DNA of 55,079 nt from a virus, in IMG/VR virus record IMGVR_UViG_3300027730_000039, positions 1-55,079 of that record; one strand, written 5' to 3'. Every line of letters starts with the position of its first letter. Positions within the stretch are counted from its first letter, which is position 1. The notes under the pieces are model-generated. The model had not been told where the DNA came from. It saw only the letters and a list, made by a program, of their open reading frames with translations, and did no database searches. Position numbers and translations under genes: made by a program. Of this stretch, positions 6,244-14,373 are shown piece by piece.

Positions 6244-8586
6244 TTAGCTCATTATAGGTAATACTTCAATGTCTGTACCTTGATCGTACCCATTGTCTCT
6301 TAGCCATTGAATAGCTACACGATTAGCATCACGTTGAACGTTACCTACTCCACTAAAGCGATGTACTTCTTGTCCATCAGCTAACACTTTCCAAGCACCA
6401 GTAAAGCCACCGGCTGCACGTTGTTGTTGTATATCAGTTGTGCTACCTGGTGCGGGTGCTGGTTGATCCATACGTGATAGACCATAACCTCTTCTATCAA
6501 TACCTTGTTGTAACAACCAAGCTTGAGCTTTTTCTCTTGCTTCTTCAACTGATGTAGCTTGGAATGTATAAACTATACTTTGGTCTGCTGTTCTGTATAG
6601 TTTGTAATCTTGTGTTTCACCACCTGTAGCACGAATAGGTTGTGCTAATATAGGCTCACTATCACCAACACGTCTTATACCAAACATATCTCTTGCTTGG
6701 AATGGTTGTAGTCTATGTGGTCCGTGTTCAAGGTAATCATTTAGACGAATCAATGCTTCTCTATCATTGGTAATGCCTTCAGCATCTTCTACCTTTCGGT
6801 TAGTATCCAAATTGAATATTTCATACTTTGGTTCACTACTGTCGTCCCTTTCATACGGACGCAATGGCTTGGCAACCAATGAACTTCGATAGTCAGCCCA
6901 ATTTGGATAACCACCAATGGCTTTTTCTCTTGCTTCTTCTTTAGATAAGGCAACAACTTCTATACTAGCAGTACCACCAGGACTACGAACACTCCACCAA
7001 TATTTTTTGCCGCCGGTAGTATCTTTCTTCAACTTGCGTTCTAGTTGTGCTTGCTGAACAAAGCTACGCAATGCAGCCTTAGGTAACTCACCTGCGGCAT
7101 ACTTAGCAAAGTATTGAATAGTGTCGGTACTATCTTTACTTGGTGCTAATAACTTATAAAGTTTTGTTAGATATTCTTTTCTATATTTCTGTGGATCAAC
7201 TGCGGCATCTAATGCTACTACAAATCGTAACAACGTGTTTTCAATCTTAGGGATATCAGCATCTAACCAATCACCACCGGGACTACGAAACTCAATGTAG
7301 CCGTCTTTGGTATTGATACTTGTGTATTTGTGTGTTGCACCACTATGAACTAGTTTGCTAGCGATATCACTTAGTCCTTCTTTCATTCCATCTAACAACT
7401 TTTTAGCACTATCTGGATTTTGTCTAATGTTATCTTTAACTTGTTTCAAAGCACTCTTACAAAAAGTGTTACCTTCACGGTCAAACTCTTTCAATATATA
7501 TTCGTCACCTAACAATAATGCTAACTTAACATAGTCAAGTTTTTCTCTACTAAAGTCAGGTACACTTACATTAATATGTAATCCAGTGCTATCATTCGTG
7601 TAGCAACCTTTATCTTTCGCCCAAGCAACAACTTTGTTAAAGTCACTTATCATTTCATCTATGGGCATTGGTGGAGATACGAACTCTAATCCACCATCAC
7701 TGGAATCGTCAGGCTCTAAGCTACCATCAGGCTCAACAACATAGTGACCTGCTTCTCTGCGAGCACCGTGATAACGTTCGCTTGTATTGACTGGCTTACC
7801 AATCATTCTGCTAAACTCATCACCAATATCATCAACGCTTAACTCACCACCGTTATCGGGATAATACCAATGTGGCCAACTAATATCATAGTTACTTTCA
7901 ACGTCTTGCATTGTATAAAGACCTTCACTTTCTAACCAATCGCTTTCGTCTGGCCAGTCAGTTTCATCCATCCACTTTTCACGTGCATTGTCATACAATC
8001 TTTCTTGATTGTCCCATTCTTCTTCAACAAATTGGTCACGCTTTTCTTCTACCATATCAGTAGCTTCTTTCCAGTGTTTCCAATCTTCGTTATTTTCTTT
8101 GTCTTTTAGTTTAGTTGTTTTTGCGCCGGCTTTGTTTGCCGCTTCTTTTTGTTCATCTGTTAAGCCTAACTGGTCATAAGCCTCATCTAGTGCGGCATCT
8201 TCATCAAACTCGCCTTCACTTTCAATATATTCACGTAGATAATCTTTACCTTCACTATCCCATTGTTCGCTACGTCTTTCATCAGCCCATTCGAGATAAG
8301 ATTGAGTTAGTTCATCAACTAAACTTTCTACTTCTCTAAGACCATTGTAGTTACGGTCATAAAAAAAGTTGCGTATGTTTTGGATACTACCGGAACTCTC
8401 ATCACTATCATAATCAGCTTCTGGATCCCCGTCACCTTCTTCTTGTTTAACGTTTGGAACAATCATCTCAAATTCCATACCAGCCTGAGCACCAGTCTTG
8501 GCAGCTTCTTGCTTTAGTCGTGTAGGATTCATCGCTACTTCGTCAAGTACTTCTGTTTCTAATATTATAAAGTCTAGTGCTCTCAT
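6244..8586 (-). CDS. Amidoligase-domain cargo protein with C-terminal repeats
   Basis: A 780-residue acidic protein. The leader MRALDFIILE-T ends in I-L-E, a prohead-protease-type site; a second site, VLDE-V, follows. GMEFEMIVPN (residues 36-45), GLEFVSPPMPIDEM (about 300) and TGLHINVSV (about 340) match the Amidoligase_2 pattern, an ATP-dependent family with glutamine-synthetase-like fold that forms amide or peptide-type bonds. A long acidic insert (about residues 50-240, rich in W, D and E) separates the first motif. The C-terminus holds three related units of about 45 residues (near 545, 680 and 735), each with W/Y-x-(V/L), an EEAREKA-type helix and a G-Y/W turn. It overlaps its neighbours and is probably packaged; the substrate is unknown. 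Confidence 0.7.
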   Translation of the reverse strand: MRALDFIILETEVLDEVAMNPTRLKQEAAKTGAQAGMEFEMIVPNVKQEEGDGDPEADYDSDESSGSIQNIRNFFYDRNYNGLREVESLVDELTQSYLEWADERRSEQWDSEGKDYLREYIESEGEFDEDAALDEAYDQLGLTDEQKEAANKAGAKTTKLKDKENNEDWKHWKEATDMVEEKRDQFVEEEWDNQERLYDNAREKWMDETDWPDESDWLESEGLYTMQDVESNYDISWPHWYYPDNGGELSVDDIGDEFSRMIGKPVNTSERYHGARREAGHYVVEPDGSLEPDDSSDGGLEFVSPPMPIDEMISDFNKVVAWAKDKGCYTNDSTGLHINVSVPDFSREKLDYVKLALLLGDEYILKEFDREGNTFCKSALKQVKDNIRQNPDSAKKLLDGMKEGLSDIASKLVHSGATHKYTSINTKDGYIEFRSPGGDWLDADIPKIENTLLRFVVALDAAVDPQKYRKEYLTKLYKLLAPSKDSTDTIQYFAKYAAGELPKAALRSFVQQAQLERKLKKDTTGGKKYWWSVRSPGGTASIEVVALSKEEAREKAIGGYPNWADYRSSLVAKPLRPYERDDSSEPKYEIFNLDTNRKVEDAEGITNDREALIRLNDYLEHGPHRLQPFQARDMFGIRRVGDSEPILAQPIRATGGETQDYKLYRTADQSIVYTFQATSVEEAREKAQAWLLQQGIDRRGYGLSRMDQPAPAPGSTTDIQQQRAAGGFTGAWKVLADGQEVHRFSGVGNVQRDANRVAIQWLRDNGYDQGTDIEVLPIMS

Positions 8587-9926
8587 TTTTTTAACTTATT
8601 CCATTTATCGTATATATAGTTTTTCAACTCTATTGTGTTCTTAAAACCATTGTCGTTCATATATTTAATCAACTTCACGGCACTAGCTCTATCTCCTGCG
8701 TCTGGCTTACGTGCGTTACTTAAATCAACACCTATGTTATGATCGCCTGTTGTATCGTGATACCATAACAGGTTCTTTAGTTGTCTCTTAGCTCTATCGC
8801 TTAAGTATTCCTCTTTGTCTTTTTCAATCAACTCAATCCAAGGCTTAACAAAGTCTGTTGGCTTGCGAGTAGAACCTCTAGTTGGTTGACCCTTCAATAC
8901 ATCTTTAGCTTGGCTTGGCTGAACACTCTTGCGTGTATCTAACAATCTCCAAGCTTTTTCATCTGTATAAAGATATACTGGTATATCTCTTTTTTTAGCT
9001 GTTATCATTAGCTGTCGTGTTTGTGGGCTACGATATTCATTTTGTTCTTTTAGTAAGATATGTATCTCTGTAACAGGTGTCATTGGTATACTTGGCTCTT
9101 TGCTGAATACTCTATCTTCTGATTCACGTGTTCTTGTGCCATCACTTTTTAACCAAGCACTATTCCAATAGTCTATTGGCTTAACAATGTATCTACTGTT
9201 GAACCAATCACCGTTCATTTTAAACATTACACCACCAGTACCAACATATCTATGATAGTCACCGGTTGGTGTGCGTGTTAAACTTAAAAAGTATGGATAA
9301 CCTTTTGGTGCATAATCTTCTTCGCTTGGATTACCTGTTACACTTGCAAGTTCAAAGTTGCCTGATTGTAGAATCTTTAATGCGGCACCGGTACTAGTGT
9401 AATGAAATACTACACTAGTTGCACGTTCATTCAGTTGTTCATTTTCACTAAGTTTATTTTCAGGCTTGTCGTATGCTCTACGGTCAGTTAGTGTAAAAAT
9501 CATTCCATCGTGTGGATCTTTTTTGCTATATAAGTCCCAATCAGGTAATAAACGCTTAATCATCTTAGCATATAATCCAATGCGACTATCTTCTTTGGCA
9601 TTGAATGTTATTTCTTCTACTTTATCAAGACCATATTTTTGTAAGAACTCGCGGGTAATATCAACCGCGGTAGACAATACTTCGGCTGAATTACCTGTAC
9701 CTGTTGTGCCCCAAATATCCATTTCCTGTGGATCAGTATCTTTTCTACCCATCATAAACTGAACTTCCCATTTCTTAGGATTGGCATTGCGGGAAAACGC
9801 TTGCCAATGATAAGTTCTATCGCCTACTGTAAAGTTTGCTCTAGCTTCTTCACCGCCGCGAAATTTCCATTCCCAGTTCTTTTTACCTTGCTGGAATAGT
9901 TCGTTTAAAAACTCATTCGCTCGCAT
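8583..9926 (-). CDS. Cargo protein with cleavable N-domain and ADP-ribosyltransferase-like C-domain
   Basis: A 447-residue protein. The leader MRANEFLNE-L ends in L-N-E. Residues about 17-150 match a domain also present in the 14374-16593 protein (WEVQF, TGTGNSAEV, EFLQKYG, SRIGLYAKMIKR). A second site, EQLNE-R near residue 166, directly precedes VVFHYTSTGAALKILQSGNFELAS and PYFLSLTRTPTGDYHR, with ESEDRVF downstream. This His...Ser-Leu-Thr...Glu order is like H-Y-[E/D]-type ADP-ribosyltransferases. T4 packages ADP-ribosyltransferase Alt in a comparable way, so an injected host-modifying enzyme is attractive. The ADP-ribosyltransferase fold is inferred from motif order only. It overlaps dps upstream (TAATG) and the amidoligase gene downstream (ATGA). 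Confidence 0.6.
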   Translation of the reverse strand: MRANEFLNELFQQGKKNWEWKFRGGEEARANFTVGDRTYHWQAFSRNANPKKWEVQFMMGRKDTDPQEMDIWGTTGTGNSAEVLSTAVDITREFLQKYGLDKVEEITFNAKEDSRIGLYAKMIKRLLPDWDLYSKKDPHDGMIFTLTDRRAYDKPENKLSENEQLNERATSVVFHYTSTGAALKILQSGNFELASVTGNPSEEDYAPKGYPYFLSLTRTPTGDYHRYVGTGGVMFKMNGDWFNSRYIVKPIDYWNSAWLKSDGTRTRESEDRVFSKEPSIPMTPVTEIHILLKEQNEYRSPQTRQLMITAKKRDIPVYLYTDEKAWRLLDTRKSVQPSQAKDVLKGQPTRGSTRKPTDFVKPWIELIEKDKEEYLSDRAKRQLKNLLWYHDTTGDHNIGVDLSNARKPDAGDRASAVKLIKYMNDNGFKNTIELKNYIYDKWNKLKK

Positions 9927-10366
9927 TACTCACGTTCTCGTTTTAATATAGAACGAATGAACCAAGCTTTCTTGCCGTACAAATCTTGTAGTTCGGCCAT
10001 ATAGTTTTCGATACCGTGTTGATTCTCACTAGCTGCCTCATCAAACATTGCTGTTACTAACTTAAGCATTAATTCACAGTCTTGTAATGATTCAGCAAAC
10101 ATTAGTTCAGCACGTGGGATTTTAATTTGGTCTTCAATGATTGATAGTTCTGCGTATCTTGTTAAACTTCCGGGCGTATACGAACCTAATATTCTGATAT
10201 ATTCAGCAATAGGGTCAATAGTAGCATTTACATCTTCGTACAATGTATTAAAGAAGTCGTGATATTGTGGAAAGTTGCTGCCTTCAACATTCCAATGAAA
10301 GTTCTGGCTTTTGATAGCAAAGCTTTGTGTACTAGCTAATAGTACTTTTAGATTATCTGATAACAT
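9926..10366 (-). CDS. dps: Dps-like mini-ferritin
   Basis: A 146-residue four-helix protein of the Dps family, which oxidises Fe(II) with peroxide, stores iron and shields DNA. Signature SQNFHWNVEGSNFPQYHDFF and then VNATIDPIAEYIRILG give the ferroxidase residues H24, H36, D51 and E55. The position of the usual second Asp after the LHxxF block is N40. The length fits Dps without a long basic tail. The stop and start overlap both neighbours (TAATG each side), so it is made with the cargo proteins. It may protect phage DNA from oxidative damage or handle iron; whether it is packaged is unknown, and it lacks the leader. Confidence 0.85.
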   Translation of the reverse strand: MLSDNLKVLLASTQSFAIKSQNFHWNVEGSNFPQYHDFFNTLYEDVNATIDPIAEYIRILGSYTPGSLTRYAELSIIEDQIKIPRAELMFAESLQDCELMLKLVTAMFDEAASENQHGIENYMAELQDLYGKKAWFIRSILKRERE

Positions 10367-13260
10367 TATTGTCCTTGCTTTAATAGTTCTTGTGCTTTCT
10401 CAACACTAATCATAGGTCTTGGATGTGTGCCATTTACCACGCTCTGTAGATATTCTTTACTAAAGCCTTTTGGTGCTTCTGCTTTTGTAGGAGTTTGAGT
10501 TTGTACAGGTTGTGTGATATTGGGTTTGCCTGTTAAACGATTAATATTAGGATCATCACCGGGTGTAACTCTAGCATTAGCGCCGGCTGCTCCTAGTGCC
10601 ATTGCCCCGGTTAATGCAGCCGCACCTAATTTCTGTTTCCAATTCTCGTCTACATTTTCATTAGAGTTTTTCTTTGTATTAACATTGATAGCTTTACCAC
10701 TACGTTCTGGATTAGGATCTTCTCTACGCTTACGTTGAGCGGCACTAGCACGACCTTTTTTACCTAGACTGTGAGCTTTTGCTTGTGGCAAACATTTTGG
10801 TTTACCTTCTCCGGGTTCTCTAGCACAAGGACCTTTAATATTGCCTTTAGTATCCATACGAACCCATTTTTCTTTATTGAACCAATCGTGCAAACTTTCA
10901 TCCGCTTGTTCAATACCTTCTAGTATAGAACTTTCATTTTTCTTTCCACCGTTGCCCCAATTGCTTGCACCTTTTTTACGACACTTTACTAATGCACCAC
11001 TGGCATAAGCACTTGGCCATACTTTATAACGGCTCTTTACTTTATAGTAGCAAGCATCTTTCTTTTCGTTCATTATCATTTCACTGAACATTGGGCCATT
11101 ACAATGTGGACATTTTTCTTCCGTTATATCTTGCTCATATACATTCTTATCATACACAATACCTTCATCGTCATCGCCAATTAAATCAATAATTTTTAAG
11201 CTGTTAGTGTCACTATTATACTCTAAGTCAGGTAATCCGCGATATTTACTCATTGGTTTTTTAGAGTCATACCATGCTTCTCTTGCAATAGAATGTAAAA
11301 ATAAAATATCCATGTCATCTTCAAATATAGAAGTTTCATAACCAAGTGCTTTAAATTGTGCTACATTTTGATTAAATATTTTAGTTTGTTCTTGTTGACT
11401 TAATTGTGCCATTTGCCCTTGTGCGGCTGTTGGTACATAAGAACCTTCCCAAAATATTTCTAATGCAGTTTCACTTAATGCTTTAAGTTGTATGATGAGG
11501 TTTTTATTCAAAGGATTACGAGGTTGCATTGGAATAACCTCCCCTTCTTCTACACTTTCTTTTGGCACACAGTTGGGAACTTGTTTACCGCCCTTACTTT
11601 TCATACCTACTTGCTTATGCGTATCCCAACATTTTTCATCTAGCTGTTCTTCATTAGTATTTTTTACACAGTTAGGATATGTTTTGCCAAACATTTTCTT
11701 GTTACCCTCTTTGTGATAACCTTTCCAACAGGCTTCATCTAAATTAGTATGGTCTACGTGTGTTTCACACATACCGCAGTCTTCACATACCATTTCCATT
11801 TCAATACTTTCATTGTGCTTTTTCTTACCAGCACAATGAGCCTTTTGACTGAAACCTTTAGGATGACTACAGTTGATACTACTCTTATACTTTTGACTCC
11901 AACCTTCATCAACACCTTTTGGTTTAGCATATGCGGCTTTGTTAGTCAATAATCTGTTCTTAACATACTCTAATGCTTTGTCTAGTTTTCTATTCAACTC
12001 AACATAGTTATCTCTTGCACCATCACGTGCTAACATACTTGTATCAACACCGGCTTCAATGTTTGGTGTCAACAGACCCTTCTTATCAAGCTTTTGAACT
12101 AAGTTATCTAATATACCTTGTTTTTCAATAGCTTTATCAAGTTGGCTTAATCTTGCTTTTAGTTCAGAATGTTTCTCACCTGGCATTGCTACCATAGGGG
12201 TAGATGTAGCTCTTTGTCTAAAATTAGGTTCTCTTGCTGTGAACTTAGAAACAGTATTTTGTTTAAAATCTTTTTCCCACTGCTCTAAATCAGCTATACG
12301 TTGTTGTTCAAGTTGTTGTTTAACTTGCTGTAATGCTTCTAATGATTTAGATTTTAGTTCATCACCCAAACTTTCTGGCAGTGGTTTATCTAACTTCTTT
12401 ACATTAGGTTTACTTGGTGGATAGTAAGCTGACTTAGCTCTATTTTTTGTTCCTAATATTTGAGGATTGTTTACTCTAGGGTAAGTAGATTTGAATGTTT
12501 TTTGTTCTTCATCATCTATATTTTTTGTTAATGCATTAATAACTCTTTGTTGTGTATTTTCATCTAATTGTGTTATTAATGATTTAGCTTTTTTATATAC
12601 AACATTGATATCTTCTTTGACAGTTTTTGTATCATTGGCAAACTGTTTCTTAGTTGCTTTAACAATACCACTGAAACGTTTATCAGCTTTCTTATAGTCA
12701 CCTGCTAAATCAGCTTTACCTGCATCTAATGCCGCCGCTGTTTTATATTGACTTAATTTCTCATTAGAGATTTCATCAAGTTGTTCTTCACTAACACCTT
12801 GACCTAATTGTTGTAAGTCACTTGTTAATACATCTTGCGTAACTTCACCTATACCTTTTGAAATTGTGATGCGAGAATATTTACGATCCTTACTCATAGC
12901 AACTACTTTTGATGGTTGTCCAAAATACTTAACGGTGTCACCAGTCTGTATATTTTTAATAGAAACACCACCAAGATTAACCGGCTTATCACCTGCAAAG
13001 TTACCTTGATCTCCCCATGGATCATCTATACCTTCATTAGTACCAGTTGCTAATCTATCATGGTCTGCATCACGTTTTTGTTTTTGGCTTAGTTGATACA
13101 TCTTTTTAGAGTATGCAACATCGTCATCAAATGTATCATCTTCTTGTGAACGATAGCTGGAACGACTTCTGCCACTACTAGCAACGGCATTTTGGTAATC
13201 CCAATCACTGTCGTAGTTATGTGGGTTGACTTCGTTTAGACCTTTAAGAATTTTGCTCAT
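10366..13260 (-). CDS. Multi-module head-cargo polyprotein candidate
   Basis: A 964-residue mosaic. The leader MSKILKGLNE-V ends in L-N-E. Modules begin right after V/L/I-x-E: QLDE-ISNEKL (163), GVDE-GWSQKY (452), NLDE-ACWKGY (509), QLDE-KCWDTH (542), SILE-GIEQ (about 800) and NVDE-NWKQK (about 890). Segments include two paralogous Cys-Trp modules (ACWKGYHKEG...PNCV and KCWDTHKQVG...PNCV), Cys pairs (CEDCGMC; CPHCNGPM), a basic YKVWPSAYASGALVKCRKKG block, and a DWFNKEKWVRMD...KCLPQAK...RKRREDPNP block like DUF5872. The last module has a hydrophobic AAALTGAMALGAAG stretch. This looks like a string of small basic proteins released by the prohead protease. The processing is inferred. Confidence 0.65.
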   Translation of the reverse strand: MSKILKGLNEVNPHNYDSDWDYQNAVASSGRSRSSYRSQEDDTFDDDVAYSKKMYQLSQKQKRDADHDRLATGTNEGIDDPWGDQGNFAGDKPVNLGGVSIKNIQTGDTVKYFGQPSKVVAMSKDRKYSRITISKGIGEVTQDVLTSDLQQLGQGVSEEQLDEISNEKLSQYKTAAALDAGKADLAGDYKKADKRFSGIVKATKKQFANDTKTVKEDINVVYKKAKSLITQLDENTQQRVINALTKNIDDEEQKTFKSTYPRVNNPQILGTKNRAKSAYYPPSKPNVKKLDKPLPESLGDELKSKSLEALQQVKQQLEQQRIADLEQWEKDFKQNTVSKFTAREPNFRQRATSTPMVAMPGEKHSELKARLSQLDKAIEKQGILDNLVQKLDKKGLLTPNIEAGVDTSMLARDGARDNYVELNRKLDKALEYVKNRLLTNKAAYAKPKGVDEGWSQKYKSSINCSHPKGFSQKAHCAGKKKHNESIEMEMVCEDCGMCETHVDHTNLDEACWKGYHKEGNKKMFGKTYPNCVKNTNEEQLDEKCWDTHKQVGMKSKGGKQVPNCVPKESVEEGEVIPMQPRNPLNKNLIIQLKALSETALEIFWEGSYVPTAAQGQMAQLSQQEQTKIFNQNVAQFKALGYETSIFEDDMDILFLHSIAREAWYDSKKPMSKYRGLPDLEYNSDTNSLKIIDLIGDDDEGIVYDKNVYEQDITEEKCPHCNGPMFSEMIMNEKKDACYYKVKSRYKVWPSAYASGALVKCRKKGASNWGNGGKKNESSILEGIEQADESLHDWFNKEKWVRMDTKGNIKGPCAREPGEGKPKCLPQAKAHSLGKKGRASAAQRKRREDPNPERSGKAINVNTKKNSNENVDENWKQKLGAAALTGAMALGAAGANARVTPGDDPNINRLTGKPNITQPVQTQTPTKAEAPKGFSKEYLQSVVNGTHPRPMISVEKAQELLKQGQ

Positions 13261-13261
13261 A

Positions 13262-14323
13262 TTACTTTTTACTAGTTATTTTATCTACTGCACGGTCAAT
13301 ACCAGCCTGACGTTTTTCAATCTTAGCATCTTTCTCAAAACGACTTGCAGGTAATTTTGAATTGAATGCAGATGTAGCTACCCTAGCACCTTTTTGAAAC
13401 TGTGTATTACCTTTACGGTTTGCCATATCACCGGCTGCTGATTTTACATAACTTCCTAATGCTTGCGGGCTTAACTCGTCAAGTTGACTTTCACCCATCT
13501 CACCATTAGTCATAGCACCAGTAGTGCCTAAACTTTCAGTAGCACCTTGCTTACTATATGCATCAATCATTTGCCTAATATAGAAATTATAAAAACCACG
13601 ACGGCTATTGTATTCTCTATCTCCTAGTACAGTCTTTAGTGCCTTTACAGCATCACCTACTTCTGCACCACGCATTATTTTTAATGCGTCAGTAACAAGT
13701 GAGTCACCTCTTTGATTGTTTTCTGTAACACTTCGTAGTTGTTTACCTTCTAGGTATTCACGTACTGTGTTTAGATAGTCATTGGCTTTGATAATCTTTT
13801 CTTGTACCCAGCCTTCTAAGCCTTCTTCTTCACTAACACTTCTTACGATGTTATAGATTTTCTCAGCGTTCTTACCTGCACTGAATAAATCACTCACAGC
13901 CATTTCTACTTCGTGGTCTGTTCTATCTTTATCGTGTGATATAAAACCTGTCTTTACACTACGCCCTTGACCTGGCACAACGATTAAGTCTTGTTCGCTT
14001 AAGTCAGCTTCATTGACTGGTGGAGTTGGCTTTTGAGGTTGCTTGCTCATAGAAGCTTTCATTTCTTCTCTAGTTTTACCGTATTTCTTTTGAAATTCAG
14101 CTGGCTTCATAGTCTGTAAGTCATACGCTAAATCTTTCATTGCGGCTTCGTTTAAGCTATTAGCAAATGGCTTGCTAGTTTTCTTACCTTTAAGTAGGTT
14201 GCCTACTTTATTGCCACCGTAAACACTTGGGTTACGACTTTGCATTTTGACGAAACCGTGTTCTGTAGGTGCTATTGAACCTGCTGTTGTACTTGTTTCT
14301 TGGATAATTTGACTGATTTTCAT
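13262..14323 (-). CDS. Multi-module cargo protein, first gene of late operon
   Basis: A 353-residue protein. The leader MKISQIIQE-T ends in I-Q-E, an ideal T4-type prohead protease site. Internal junctions are SLNE-AAMKDL, PVNE-ADLSEQ and QLDE-LSPQAL. The last module (LSPQALGSYVKSAAGDMANRKG, lightly interrupted here) is paralogous to ISNEKLSQYKTAAALDAGKAD in the downstream 964-residue protein. A central helical part (DHEVEMAVSDLFSAGKNAEK, IYNIVRSVSEEEGLEGWVQ) is of unknown function. It is driven by GATAAATAC at 14344-14352 and heads a run of overlapping genes ending near 5254. Probably a head-internal protein. Confidence 0.65.
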   Translation of the reverse strand: MKISQIIQETSTTAGSIAPTEHGFVKMQSRNPSVYGGNKVGNLLKGKKTSKPFANSLNEAAMKDLAYDLQTMKPAEFQKKYGKTREEMKASMSKQPQKPTPPVNEADLSEQDLIVVPGQGRSVKTGFISHDKDRTDHEVEMAVSDLFSAGKNAEKIYNIVRSVSEEEGLEGWVQEKIIKANDYLNTVREYLEGKQLRSVTENNQRGDSLVTDALKIMRGAEVGDAVKALKTVLGDREYNSRRGFYNFYIRQMIDAYSKQGATESLGTTGAMTNGEMGESQLDELSPQALGSYVKSAAGDMANRKGNTQFQKGARVATSAFNSKLPASRFEKDAKIEKRQAGIDRAVDKITSKK

Positions 14324-14343
14324 ATGGGATCCCGTTTGATGTA

Positions 14344-14352
14344 GTATTTATC
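14344..14352 (-). promoter_or_regulatory. Late promoter, GATAAATAC, for the cargo operon
   Basis: Minus-strand GATAAATAC in a 50-bp intergenic gap, 20 nt before the ATG at 14323. It is flanked by small dyads (TTTGAT...ATCAAA around the box; GGGATCCC before the ATG). Confidence 0.65.
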
Positions 14353-14373
14353 AAAATACCATAATATGGAAAC

